Source of the DNA: a virus
Virus record (IMG/VR): IMGVR_UViG_3300035117_000094
Coordinates: 39,589 to 103,588 of that record
Length of the DNA: 64,000 nucleotides
Direction: 5' to 3' (one strand)
Under the pieces are notes generated by a model. That model was not told where the DNA came from. It did not search any database and was given only the letters and a program-made list of their open reading frames with translations. The stretch's first letter is position 1. Each line of letters begins with the position of its first letter. Positions 39,860-47,680 of this stretch are shown here, one piece after another. Made by a program: the position numbers and the translations under genes.

Positions 39860-40906
39860 CTACCCCGCCACCTTCCAGCTCACGGCCCACGCTTCCTCGG
39901 TGGTGCCCTCGTACGGCAGTTCCTGGCCCCAGGATATGACCCGGCGGCCAGGCAGGGATACTGCCGCGTGCGGGCCGAGCGGCGCCCGGAAGCCGATGAC
40001 GTGGCCGGGCACGAGGCCGAGCGCCGCCGGCACGCGCGTTACCCCGGCGACCCGGACCGGGTGGCCCGCGACGGCGAGCACGTCCCCCAGGACCGCGAGT
40101 CCCTGCGGTATCGTCGCCCCGGGGCCGCACGCCCGCTCCAGCCGGCGGAACATCAGCGGGGGCACGCGGTAGCCGGTGTGCAGCAGCATCGCGTTGGCCA
40201 CGGCCACGGGCACGCAGTTCGCGTCCTCCGGCCGGCCGAGCCACGGCCCCTGGTCCTTTCCCGTCGCGACGAGGGAGGACGGGGCCTGCCGCCCGGCCGG
40301 GGCCTTCCTTGCCGCCGCCAGCCCCGCCGCTACCACCGAAGCCTGCTGCGCGGCGGTGAACTTCGACCTGTTCCGGCCACTGCCGGGGCTGGCCTGCACG
40401 GACCTGCTCGCCTTGCCGGCCGCCCGCCGCGCGTGCGCGAACACCTGCTTCTCGTGGGCCACGGCCTGCGACTGGGTGACGGTGCGGAGCACGGCTTTCG
40501 TCACGTACTTCCGCTCGCCCGCCTGCGCGAACTGGAGGCGCCCGAGGATCTTCGCGTGCCGGAAGTAGTCTGCCTTGATCCGGTTCTGGAGGCTGGCGTT
40601 CTGGTGGCCGCGCACGCTCTGGAGGTAGGACTGCTTGACCGCGAACGCGGCGACGGCTGCCGTCTGGGCTGAGTGGTAGACGGCGTTGTACTTCTTCGCC
40701 GTGGAGTAAGCGGCGGCCAGCCGCGACCTGCGGAAGCCCGAGGCAGCGCGCGAGATCGCGATCTGCCTGCTCTTGGCCGCCGCGCCGGCGCGGTACGCCT
40801 TCCACTGGGCCGCGCTGAGCTGGAGTCCACGGGCTGTCTTCTTCCCGGTCTTGGACCCGGCCGGCCGGCCGCGCTTGCCCTTCGGTGCCTTGCTCGCGGC
40901 AGCCAC
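39860..40906 (-). CDS. Head/tail-region protein with C-terminal papain-like (C39-type) domain
   Basis: 348 aa from GTG 40906. Residues 1-~190 are very basic and helical (KAPKGKRGRPAGSKTGKK, SAAQWKAYRAGAAAKSRQI). Residues ~215-348 look like a cysteine-peptidase fold: EDANCVPVAVANAMLLHTG (candidate Cys), MFRRLERACGPGATIPQGL, GHVIGFRAPLGPHAAVSLP (candidate His) and RRVISWGQELPYEG. This resembles C39/bacteriocin-processing-type domains. It could be a virion-ejected or maturation enzyme. The activity is inferred from two residues only. Confidence 0.55.
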   Translation of the reverse strand: MAAASKAPKGKRGRPAGSKTGKKTARGLQLSAAQWKAYRAGAAAKSRQIAISRAASGFRRSRLAAAYSTAKKYNAVYHSAQTAAVAAFAVKQSYLQSVRGHQNASLQNRIKADYFRHAKILGRLQFAQAGERKYVTKAVLRTVTQSQAVAHEKQVFAHARRAAGKASRSVQASPGSGRNRSKFTAAQQASVVAAGLAAARKAPAGRQAPSSLVATGKDQGPWLGRPEDANCVPVAVANAMLLHTGYRVPPLMFRRLERACGPGATIPQGLAVLGDVLAVAGHPVRVAGVTRVPAALGLVPGHVIGFRAPLGPHAAVSLPGRRVISWGQELPYEGTTEEAWAVSWKVAG

Positions 40907-40907
40907 G

Positions 40908-41930
40908 CTACACCCCGGCTTTGCGCCTCATATTGACGTAGTCCTTCATCAGCTCGACGACCCACGGGTTCGACTGGACCTTGACGATGCCCAGGTCGGA
41001 GACGCCGGCGACGCCCCACGGCGCGTCCTTGCTTTTATACAGGTCCACCGCCAGCAGCATTGCCGCCTGCGAGATCGCCGGGGGAACCGAGTTCCAGCCC
41101 CACGTGCCGGTTACCTGCACGCGGTTCAGGTAGGTGTACGGCCAGATCCACGGCAGCCAGCCGCCGCCCGGGATGGCAGACACGCCGGCTACCCCGGTAA
41201 GCACCTGAAGCTGCCGGTAAGGGCGCGGGACGCCGGCGGCGTTGATGTTGTAGTTGTCCTCGCTGTTGCCCATGCCGCCGAGCTTGAGCTGGTAGTTGAC
41301 CCCGAGCGCCCAGGACACGTCATAGACGCCGTTGCCGTTGTAGTCGAGGTTTACCTGCGTACCGGACACCACCGCCGGGTCGGATACCAGGTCGTCCAGC
41401 GGGCACCCCCAGACGCTCTCCGGGATGAACGTCCGGGCCTCGTGCAGCCGGTAGAAGTGACGACCGCAGTAGTTGTTGACCCAGTTGGCGACTACCTGGA
41501 TGGCGAGCTGCGCCTCGTAGTCGTAGCGGTTGTCACTGATGTTCAGCCGGTGCTTCAGCTCGTCGAGGCCGGTATACCAGAACTGCGCGCCCGTGCCCAC
41601 GTCGGACAGGGGGATCAGCCGGAAGGTGCCGGGCGTGACCTGCTGGACGCCGTTGCCGGTGCCGACCCACGTGAAGCTGTACAGCCCGGAGACGGTCAGG
41701 CCGTCCACGGTCAGGGCGTAGTTGCCGGCCGACTCCTTCTCGACGTGCCCGATACCCGTGTTCGAGGGGTTATACACGTAGCTCGTGATCGTGCCCGCAG
41801 GGTCCGTCACCACGCACGTGATCGAGCTGGGGTCGGCCAGCTGGCCGGTGGTCGCGTCCACGAAGGCCACGGGCGTCACCGCCGCTGCCTCGCTGGGGCT
41901 GGAGTAGTAAATCTGCACTCCGCTGCTCAC
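40908..41930 (-). CDS. Head-tail connector (adaptor) with N-terminal Ig-like domain
   Basis: 340 aa from GTG 41930. The first ~105 residues are a beta-sandwich (VTPVAFVDATTGQLADPSS, GNYALTVDGLTVSGLYSFT). Helices then follow, with LDELKHRLNISDNRYDYEA, QLAIQVVANWVNNYCGRHF and PPAISQAAMLLAVDLYKSK, as in gp6-type adaptors that join portal to tail. The insert of ~120 residues between helices is beta-rich and carries RTFIPESVWGCPLDDLV. The N-terminal domain is an unusual addition. Confidence 0.7.
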   Translation of the reverse strand: MSSGVQIYYSSPSEAAAVTPVAFVDATTGQLADPSSITCVVTDPAGTITSYVYNPSNTGIGHVEKESAGNYALTVDGLTVSGLYSFTWVGTGNGVQQVTPGTFRLIPLSDVGTGAQFWYTGLDELKHRLNISDNRYDYEAQLAIQVVANWVNNYCGRHFYRLHEARTFIPESVWGCPLDDLVSDPAVVSGTQVNLDYNGNGVYDVSWALGVNYQLKLGGMGNSEDNYNINAAGVPRPYRQLQVLTGVAGVSAIPGGGWLPWIWPYTYLNRVQVTGTWGWNSVPPAISQAAMLLAVDLYKSKDAPWGVAGVSDLGIVKVQSNPWVVELMKDYVNMRRKAGV

Positions 41931-41951
41931 CTGGCCACCTCCGGTTCAATG

Positions 41952-42053
41952 CTATCTAGCGCCGGAGGCCGCCGCCACCCGCAGTGACGACGGCCTCGCG
42001 ACGAGATGTAACCGGACCACCTCCCGGATCGCAGTGCTACCGTTCACCAGCAC
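41952..42053 (-). CDS. Possible 33-aa mini-protein
   Basis: An open frame from GTG 42053 (GGGGAGGTG upstream) to TAG encodes VLVNGSTAIREVVRLHLVA and a basic end. It is short, and the 5' site is ambiguous. It fills the gap between the sugar island and the connector gene; otherwise this 150-bp stretch shows no feature. Confidence 0.3.
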   Translation of the reverse strand: MLVNGSTAIREVVRLHLVARPSSLRVAAASGAR

Positions 42054-42087
42054 CACCTCCCCGGGAGAAGAAGATCCTGTCCTCAGG

Positions 42088-42303
42088 CTATCCGGTACCC
42101 TCCGGGTTCCGCCAGATCATCTTGGCCTGCGTGAAGGCGTACCCGGCCGCCGCGCTGCCGAACGGGCTGCTGACCGCTTCGAGGATGCCACTGACGGCGA
42201 GCCTCGTGGACCCGTGCGTCTCTGTCCTGACGACGTTGCTGAACACCGCCATCTCGTCCTCGGTCAGGGTCGTGGTCTCCAGGTCGTAGGTGAACGCCCT
42301 CAT
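42088..42303 (-). CDS. Small hypothetical protein
   Basis: 71 aa from ATG 42303, overlapping the preceding stop as ATGA. It contains FTYDLETTTLTEDEMAVFS and FGSAAAGYAFTQAKMIWRN. Co-translation with the papain-like gene is likely. No family is recognised. Confidence 0.6.
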   Translation of the reverse strand: MRAFTYDLETTTLTEDEMAVFSNVVRTETHGSTRLAVSGILEAVSSPFGSAAAGYAFTQAKMIWRNPEGTG

Positions 42304-43001
42304 TGCCGGGACGCCGCCGTGGCCTGCCGTAGCCGGTGGTCTTCCAGGTACAGGTCCATGGGCATGACGTAACCGGGCCACCGGCCGTCGTTGAATACGT
42401 GCAGGTCCCGCCGCTCGTACGAGGCGTCCGCAAGCTGAGAGCAGATGACGTGCCCCTGGTCCTCGATGAAGCCCTTCAGCCCTGGTGCCGGGACGTGCAG
42501 GCGGTGCAGCGCGAGCGCCTCGTAGTCGAGGAAGGCGTAGCCTACGCCCTCGAACTCACGGGCAGCGTCGGCTACCCCGGTCAGCTCGTACGCCGTGAAC
42601 TTGGAGGCGATGCCGTAGCACCAGTAGACGGACGGGTACTTGCTGACGTTCACGATCTCCGCGCCGCCCGGCTCCGCCTCGATGCAGGTGCCCTCGGTGT
42701 CCAGGGCGACGAGGGCGTGCTCGTAGCGGGGCAGGTCGTTCCTGCGCAGCCAGCGGTCCATAGGCGTTTCCGCCAGGTACTGGCCGAGGTGGATGAGGCG
42801 GCCTACCTCGCCGCCGATCTCCGTTAGCCCGATAAGCCCCGGGGCGGGCGCCTCGCCGAAGAGGCCGTTGCTGGGGGGTGCCATGGCATCCAGGGTACGC
42901 GGTGCGGCCTTAGCCCACTTCGGCGGCAGCTCGGGCACGGAGTGGATTCCGTGCCAGGGCACCCGGCGGTCGTCGTCGTCGTCGTCGTCTTGTTCGCTCA
43001 T
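42300..43001 (-). CDS. Permuted papain-like hydrolase (YiiX/NlpC-P60 type)
   Basis: 233 aa from ATG 43001. An acidic start (SEQDDDDDDDRR) precedes the enzyme-like part: RYEHALVALDTEG (His), CIEAEPGGAEIVNVSKYP (Glu-Ala), GVGYAFLDYEALALHRL and GHVICSQLADASYERR (Cys). This H...E...C order is that of the circularly permuted NlpC/P60 fold. Related proteins cut amide or thioester bonds in peptidoglycan or lipids. It stands among sugar-modifying genes and may act on the cell envelope or on a virion modification. Confidence 0.55.
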   Translation of the reverse strand: MSEQDDDDDDDRRVPWHGIHSVPELPPKWAKAAPRTLDAMAPPSNGLFGEAPAPGLIGLTEIGGEVGRLIHLGQYLAETPMDRWLRRNDLPRYEHALVALDTEGTCIEAEPGGAEIVNVSKYPSVYWCYGIASKFTAYELTGVADAAREFEGVGYAFLDYEALALHRLHVPAPGLKGFIEDQGHVICSQLADASYERRDLHVFNDGRWPGYVMPMDLYLEDHRLRQATAASRQ

Positions 43002-43016
43002 GCCCTGTGCAACGCG

Positions 43017-43583
43017 CTAGAAGGCTGGTTTCATCCAGGCGCCGCGCGGTGCGTCCCACTCATCGACTACCGGTATCCACCGCGTCATGTCCGTGGTCTC
43101 CCAGCCGCCGCCGGCCAGGATCGCGCCGGGCTTCATCGCGGCCATGATCTTGCGCTCCAGCTCGGCTTCCAGGTGAACGTCCCGGAACGGCATGTACAGC
43201 CAGATGATGTCGTAGCTGCCGTAGTCCTCGAAGTCCAGGGCGTCCTTCGCGAATACGGTGGAGTGCGCGCTGGCCACTCGCGCCATGGCCAGGTCCACCT
43301 CGATGCCGGCTACGTCCAGCCCGAATATCTCGCGGGCAAGCGTGCCCTTGGTGGCCGGCCCGCAGCCCACGTCGAGGAACCTGGCGCCGTTCGCCTCCGC
43401 GACGACCTCGGCCATGATAGACATGAACTCGCCTACCTGGAACGGCATCCACGGCGTGTACACGGGGTCTTGCCGGTTGCTGCCGTGGGACTTGTACAGG
43501 TGCTCCGTCTGCATGGCGTTTCGCAGGGCAGTCTGGACGTGCCCTGCGCGCCAGCTAGCGGCGTCACTCGTGCTGGGGATCAT
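43017..43583 (-). CDS. Class I SAM-dependent methyltransferase
   Basis: 188 aa from ATG 43583. Motif I is FLDVGCGPATKGTLA, motif II IEVDLA, and the post-motif region SYDIIWLYMPFRDVHLEA. It begins with a region typical of sugar- or small-molecule methyltransferases (LYKSHGSNRQDPVYTPWMP). It overlaps the upstream small gene by 20 bp. It is one of four methyltransferase-type genes in this part of the genome, probably modifying sugars. Confidence 0.8.
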   Translation of the reverse strand: MIPSTSDAASWRAGHVQTALRNAMQTEHLYKSHGSNRQDPVYTPWMPFQVGEFMSIMAEVVAEANGARFLDVGCGPATKGTLAREIFGLDVAGIEVDLAMARVASAHSTVFAKDALDFEDYGSYDIIWLYMPFRDVHLEAELERKIMAAMKPGAILAGGGWETTDMTRWIPVVDEWDAPRGAWMKPAF

Positions 43584-43791
43584 GCTGGCTCTCCGGGGGG
43601 TCTGGGGGCAGGGCAGTCGGGCGGGTAACGGCGGCCATGGCCGCGCACCAGTGACGACGCGTCTCCGGGGGCAGGTCACGCCATTTCGGCATGGGGCCGT
43701 CCCAGTGGTCCTTCCACCCGGCATCCTCACCATAGCCGTCGTAGGCGCGGTGAGCCAGCCCGGAGATCACGTCGTCCCAGGTGCGCGGCAT
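43564..43791 (-). CDS. Small hypothetical protein
   Basis: 75 aa from ATG 43791. It contains RTWDDVISGLAHRAYDGYG, WDGPMPKWRDLPPETRRHW and a proline-rich end. Its W-x(2)-LPPETR(R)HW segment recalls short actinophage proteins of unknown role. Confidence 0.55.
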   Translation of the reverse strand: MPRTWDDVISGLAHRAYDGYGEDAGWKDHWDGPMPKWRDLPPETRRHWCAAMAAVTRPTALPPDPPESQHDPQHE

Positions 43792-43793
43792 GG

Positions 43794-43976
43794 CTATTCC
43801 GGGTCCGGCCAGAACTTCAGGCTCGGGTCGGCGGTGATGCGGGTGCCAGCCAGGGCGGACGGCATGACCTCATCAGGCAGGGCGTCCTCGCCGGGCACGA
43901 AGTCCGACAAGCGGTCACCGCCACGGAGTTCGATTGGCCGGACGGGGAATTCCGGCTCGGTAGCGTCAGCTTCCAT
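43794..43976 (-). CDS. Small acidic protein
   Basis: 60 aa; ATG 43976 follows GAGGAGAACCTG, a strong ribosome site. Sequence ADATEPEFPVRPIELRGGD then LPDEVMPSALAGTRITADP. Probably unstructured. Function unknown. Confidence 0.55.
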   Translation of the reverse strand: MEADATEPEFPVRPIELRGGDRLSDFVPGEDALPDEVMPSALAGTRITADPSLKFWPDPE

Positions 43977-44029
43977 CAGGTTCTCCTCTCGCGTCAGGGT
44001 CACCCTACCACCTGCGCGCCGTGCGGGGA

Positions 44030-44656
44030 CTACGGGCAGGCGTAGGTGAAGGAGGGCCACACGTCGATGGTCACCTCTTCCACCCGGGCGAACTTAACGC
44101 CGGCCCGCAGCCACGCGCTGACGATCTCCCAGTCCTCGGTAGCGGACGGCGGACCCCAGGTGGCCACGCTTTCCAGCTCGCGCCTGTGCAGGATCATGGG
44201 CGTCCCGATATTGCAGGAGGCCGGGTACTGCCCTGTCCCCACGATGGACTCGCCGGGGACCGGGTGCTCGTAAGTCATCATCCAGGAGTACGCGAACCCC
44301 GCTTCCGGCTCGGCTTCCAGCGCGGCGGCCAGGAGGCTCACGTGGCGGGGCCGCAGGGCGTCGTCGCTGTCCACGTACCCGATCAGCTCCCCGGCAGCGT
44401 GCGCCAGCCCTTCCCTGCGGCCCGGGCCGCCCCAGTGGCGCTCCGGGTCGTGCTCCGGCAGCTCGAAGTACCGGACGGGGTGCCGCAGGCCGCCCAGCGC
44501 GTCCACGGCCTCGCGCAGCACGGGGTCAGGGCCGTCACTGACGATGACGTGCTCGACGGCCGGGTACTCCTGCGCCTGCACGCTGGGAACGCACCGGCCC
44601 AGCAGCAGCTCGTGGCGCCCCCAGGCAGGCGTGATAACGGTGACCAGCGGCGTCAT
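44030..44656 (-). CDS. Family-2 (GT-A) glycosyltransferase
   Basis: 208 aa from ATG 44656 (GGAGGGTTCGCTGAC upstream). Pattern: PLVTVITPAWGRHELLLGR, HVIVSDGPD, then GELIGYVDSDDALRPRHVS (the DxD-type DSDD) and a C-terminal ATEDWEIVSAWLRAG, where ED(W) would be the base. It is short but complete for a GT2 catalytic domain. It lies next to the epimerase and probably uses the sugar nucleotide made by the island or by the host. Confidence 0.85.
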   Translation of the reverse strand: MTPLVTVITPAWGRHELLLGRCVPSVQAQEYPAVEHVIVSDGPDPVLREAVDALGGLRHPVRYFELPEHDPERHWGGPGRREGLAHAAGELIGYVDSDDALRPRHVSLLAAALEAEPEAGFAYSWMMTYEHPVPGESIVGTGQYPASCNIGTPMILHRRELESVATWGPPSATEDWEIVSAWLRAGVKFARVEEVTIDVWPSFTYACP

Positions 44657-44657
44657 G

Positions 44658-45560
44658 TCAGCGAACCCTCCTGGCGCGCAGGGCGCGGTCGATGCCCTCT
44701 TCCAGTGATACCCTCGGCTCGTAGAACTCTCGCAGCAGCGACGGGTCGCACACCCGGTACGCCGCGCCCTCCGGGGTGCCGGGCACCAGGCGGATAGCCG
44801 GGCTGTAGCCTGCGGCGCTCGTCACCATGACCGCCAGCTCCCGCATCGTCACCGCGCGGCCCGTGCCCAGGTTCACTGGCCCGTCCATGCCGAGGTTAAC
44901 CATGCCGTAAGACGCCCTGACGATGTCCTCGATGTGGATGAAGTCCCGTGCCTGCTCGCCCGATCCCCAGACGTCGAAGGGGTCCTCGCGGCTGGCAGCC
45001 CGCGCGATGAAGGCCGGGAACGGGTAGCTGGGGTCCTGGTCGGTACCGTAGCCGGAAAATGGCCTGACCACCGTGACGTTCAGGCCCTCCTGCCGCGCCC
45101 GGTACGCCAGGTTCTCCCCCGTCAGCTTGGTCCAGCCGTAAAGCTGGTCGGGAACGCCGGCTACGGGGCCTGCGAATGACGGGTCGATGAAGTCCTCGTA
45201 CAGCCTCTGCCGGGCGGTCTGGCGCTGGAAGTGGAGCGGGTAGGCGGCCGAGCTGGAGAAGTACAGGATCCGGCCGGGGCGGTTGCGCAGCGCCCACTGG
45301 AACAGGCCCGCGTCCAGCTCCAGGTTGGAGGCCAGCGCCAGCGGCGCCCCGTCGATGAGCTTCCGGCCGCCGACTATCGCGGCAGCGTGCACGACGAGGT
45401 CAAACTTGCCCGTGCTGCCGAGCCGGAAGAACTCGCGGGCGTCCTGGTCCGGGTGACGCCGGATATCCAGGGTCAGCAGCTCGAAGCCCCGGGCCGCCAG
45501 GTAGGCCGTGAAGTGCCTGCCGACGAACCCGGCGCTGCCGGTGATGAGGGCGCGCTTCAT
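44658..45560 (-). CDS. NAD-dependent sugar epimerase/dehydratase (extended SDR)
   Basis: 300 aa from ATG 45560. The cofactor motif is LITGSAGFVGRHF (GxxGxxG), the active site YGWTKLTGE (Y-x3-K) with SSSAAYPL before it, then RPFSGYGTDQDPSY and FIHIEDIVRASYG. These are typical of GalE/RmlB-like enzymes acting on nucleotide sugars. ATGA overlap with the preceding methyltransferase. Confidence 0.9.
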   Translation of the reverse strand: MKRALITGSAGFVGRHFTAYLAARGFELLTLDIRRHPDQDAREFFRLGSTGKFDLVVHAAAIVGGRKLIDGAPLALASNLELDAGLFQWALRNRPGRILYFSSSAAYPLHFQRQTARQRLYEDFIDPSFAGPVAGVPDQLYGWTKLTGENLAYRARQEGLNVTVVRPFSGYGTDQDPSYPFPAFIARAASREDPFDVWGSGEQARDFIHIEDIVRASYGMVNLGMDGPVNLGTGRAVTMRELAVMVTSAAGYSPAIRLVPGTPEGAAYRVCDPSLLREFYEPRVSLEEGIDRALRARRVR

Positions 45561-46156
45561 GCCCGCTCCGCCGCGATGACCTGGAACCCGGCCACCTGCT
45601 CGTGCCGGATGACGCGCCACCCGCCCTGCTCCAGCAGGTTCCGGTAGCCGGCCATGTCCCAGGCCCAGGCGTGGAACTCGTAGTGCGACCACAGGCTCTC
45701 GTTGGCCGGGGACGAGGCGACGAGGTAGCGCGTTTCCCGCGCCATGCGGGTGACGAACGCGTGCGGGTCCGTCAGGTGCTCCAGGATCTCCGTGACCACG
45801 GTGATGTCCCCGTACTCCGGGTTCCCGGTCACCACGTCCAGCACCCCGGCGGTCATCCCGCGCTCGCAGGCGCCCTCGACGGCGGCGTGGCACAGGTCAT
45901 AGCCCCAGCAGCGGGTCAGCCCGGCCGTGCAGTCTACGAGGGACATGAGGCCGCCGTCGCCGCAGCCGAAGTCGGACAGGGTACGGCAGCCGTTCGCTGC
46001 TGCCAGCATCCGGACGAACTCCGTCGCGAGGAACAGCCGGTCACGGTGGGCGGCCTGCTCCAGGTGAGGAGCGCGCTCGCGGCCCGCGTACCATTCCGCC
46101 GTGGTGAACTCGGGAACCGTCCCCTCGGGGAACAGCCGCCACTCAGTCATGCGCAT
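45557..46156 (-). CDS. SAM-dependent methyltransferase
   Basis: 199 aa from ATG 46156. Motif I is TLSDFGCGDGGLMSLV, followed by WGYDLCHAAVEGACERG and ITVVTEILEHLTDPHAFV (the EILEHL pattern of UbiE/CmoM-type enzymes). It belongs to the same sub-type as the next gene upstream, perhaps after duplication. Likely target: a sugar or glycan. Confidence 0.8.
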   Translation of the reverse strand: MRMTEWRLFPEGTVPEFTTAEWYAGRERAPHLEQAAHRDRLFLATEFVRMLAAANGCRTLSDFGCGDGGLMSLVDCTAGLTRCWGYDLCHAAVEGACERGMTAGVLDVVTGNPEYGDITVVTEILEHLTDPHAFVTRMARETRYLVASSPANESLWSHYEFHAWAWDMAGYRNLLEQGGWRVIRHEQVAGFQVIAAERA

Positions 46157-46695
46157 CTCCAGACCTGGAAGGTGTAGTAGGCGTTCGACTCCGCCGTGAA
46201 CAGCGTAACGTCACGGGCCGTCCAGCCGGCCGCCGCGAGCATGGCGTCCAGGTCGCTGGTGTCCCAGCCCCAGTAGTGCTGCGGGTTGCGGGCGTCAGAC
46301 TCGCCGCAGGGGGTGGTCAGCAGCAGGCGGCGGGCCTTGCCCCTGATCGCCCGCAGCAGGGCATCAGGGTCCTCGATGTGCTCCAGCGTCTCCGAGCACA
46401 CGAACACGTCCACCGGGGGGATCTCCTCGATGGTGCGCTCGATCGGCCCGGTGAAGTCCCGGCCGCCCGTGTAGTCGCCCAGGAACGCGATGTCGCTGAG
46501 CTGGGCCATGCCGACGACGGCCCCGTCACCACAGCTCAGGTCGGCCACGTTATGAGGGGACATCGCGCGCAGGAGCCGGGCCGTGTACGCCACCCGCTCG
46601 ACGTGATCAGGCCAGTCGGTGTGGTCGTAAGGCCGGGCGTACACCTGCGCTAGCTGCGCCGGGCTGTGGAACGGCCGGAGCTGGACCCTGGTCAC
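46147..46695 (-). CDS. SAM-dependent methyltransferase
   Basis: 182 aa from GTG 46695 (GTGA overlap). Motif I is NVADLSCGDGAVVGMAQL, then VDVFVCSETLEHIEDPDAL and RRLLLTTPCGESDARNPQH. It shares the CGDG and E(T/I)LEH(I/L) patterns with the neighbour at 45557. It overlaps it by 10 bp. Confidence 0.8.
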   Translation of the reverse strand: MTRVQLRPFHSPAQLAQVYARPYDHTDWPDHVERVAYTARLLRAMSPHNVADLSCGDGAVVGMAQLSDIAFLGDYTGGRDFTGPIERTIEEIPPVDVFVCSETLEHIEDPDALLRAIRGKARRLLLTTPCGESDARNPQHYWGWDTSDLDAMLAAAGWTARDVTLFTAESNAYYTFQVWRCA

Positions 46696-47375
46696 AGGCC
46701 GAGCGCCTTCCTGAGCCGGGCCAGCTCGCCGGGCCACTCGTCCGCCACGTACTGCGCGTAGCGCCGTCCGTCCAGCGCGTACTGCGCGCCGTTGTTGGCG
46801 CTGGCGTACGTCTCGTCCCACGCGGCCTGGCCCACAGTGGGGTGCATGTGCTCGATGATCACGTCGTCCTGGTAGGCCAGGTTGCCGACGCCCTCGCCCA
46901 GCTTCTTCCAGAAGTCGTCCAGGTACAGGTGCTCCAGGGCGGCCGGGACTAGGTAGCCGAGGGCCAGGATGATGTCCGAGGACATCACGACCGCCGTGGG
47001 CAGCTCGGCTCCCTTGATCAGGTCGTTCCCGTAGGCGACGCCCGGCTTGCCGTCGAGGGCCGCGATCAGCTTCTCGTCCCAGCCGGGCGTGCGGGGCAGG
47101 TGGTCGTCGCCCATGAACCCGGTGTGCGTGCTGAACAGGGCTTCCTTCGGCGCGTAGTGGTTCAGGATCGGCCCGATGCGCCGCAGCCCGGGGGCCACGA
47201 CCTCCAGGGGCCAGCCAAGCGCGAGCGCGGCGTACTCCTCGCGGGCCGGGTCGTCATGGTCCACGAGGAACACGAGGTGGGTGTCCGTTGACGAGGCCGT
47301 GTCGAGCGCTGCCTCGGCTAGCCGCGTAGCGTTCCCGGGCCGGCCACGCGTGGGCACCATTATCGTCAGGCTCAC
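46692..47375 (-). CDS. Glycosyltransferase, GT-A type
   Basis: 227 aa from GTG 47375. It starts SLTIMVPTRGRPGNATRLA, with VFLVDHDDPAREEYAALA, RIGPILNHYAPKEALFS and FMGDDHLPRTPGWDEKLIA, where GDD(H) is the metal-binding position. The C-terminal VVMSSDIILALGYLVPAAL and YQDDVIIEHMHPTVG fit phage GT-A enzymes. GTGA overlap with the downstream methyltransferase. Confidence 0.75.
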   Translation of the reverse strand: MSLTIMVPTRGRPGNATRLAEAALDTASSTDTHLVFLVDHDDPAREEYAALALGWPLEVVAPGLRRIGPILNHYAPKEALFSTHTGFMGDDHLPRTPGWDEKLIAALDGKPGVAYGNDLIKGAELPTAVVMSSDIILALGYLVPAALEHLYLDDFWKKLGEGVGNLAYQDDVIIEHMHPTVGQAAWDETYASANNGAQYALDGRRYAQYVADEWPGELARLRKALGL

Positions 47376-47680
47376 CGGATCTCCTCGGGGGGAAGCTCAG
47401 TCAGGGCCATGGTGACGGGCTGGGCAAGCGCTACGCCCCGGTGCTCGGCGCCCGCGCCGTCCCGGACGGTTATCATGCGCCGCGCGCCGTCAACAGGCAG
47501 GTACGAGTGCACGGTGACGTCCGCCCGGCCGTCCTCGTAGCGACGGAACTCTGCCTTGAACACGTACTTCAGCGGCCTGCCATCCGGGGCAAGGAACCGC
47601 TCGCACCACGCGGTCAGCTCACGCGATGGCAGCGCGCCCGCGCTGATGTCGAAGCCGAAGGTCTCGGCTACTCCATTCAT
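47372..47680 (-). CDS. Small hypothetical protein
   Basis: 102 aa; ATG 47680 follows GGGAGGAAAGGC. It has KYVFKAEFRRYEDGRADVT and VHSYLPVDGARRMITVRDG, a beta-rich pattern. It lies between two glycosyltransferases with ATGA and GTGA overlaps. No family is recognised. Confidence 0.55.
   Translation of the reverse strand: MNGVAETFGFDISAGALPSRELTAWCERFLAPDGRPLKYVFKAEFRRYEDGRADVTVHSYLPVDGARRMITVRDGAGAEHRGVALAQPVTMALTELPPEEIR

Noticed and set aside
43794-43812. CCGGAATAG on the minus strand as another copy of the left-arm element
   Set aside because: It is explained by the codons for Pro-Glu-stop at the end of the small acidic protein, and the flanking bases do not match.
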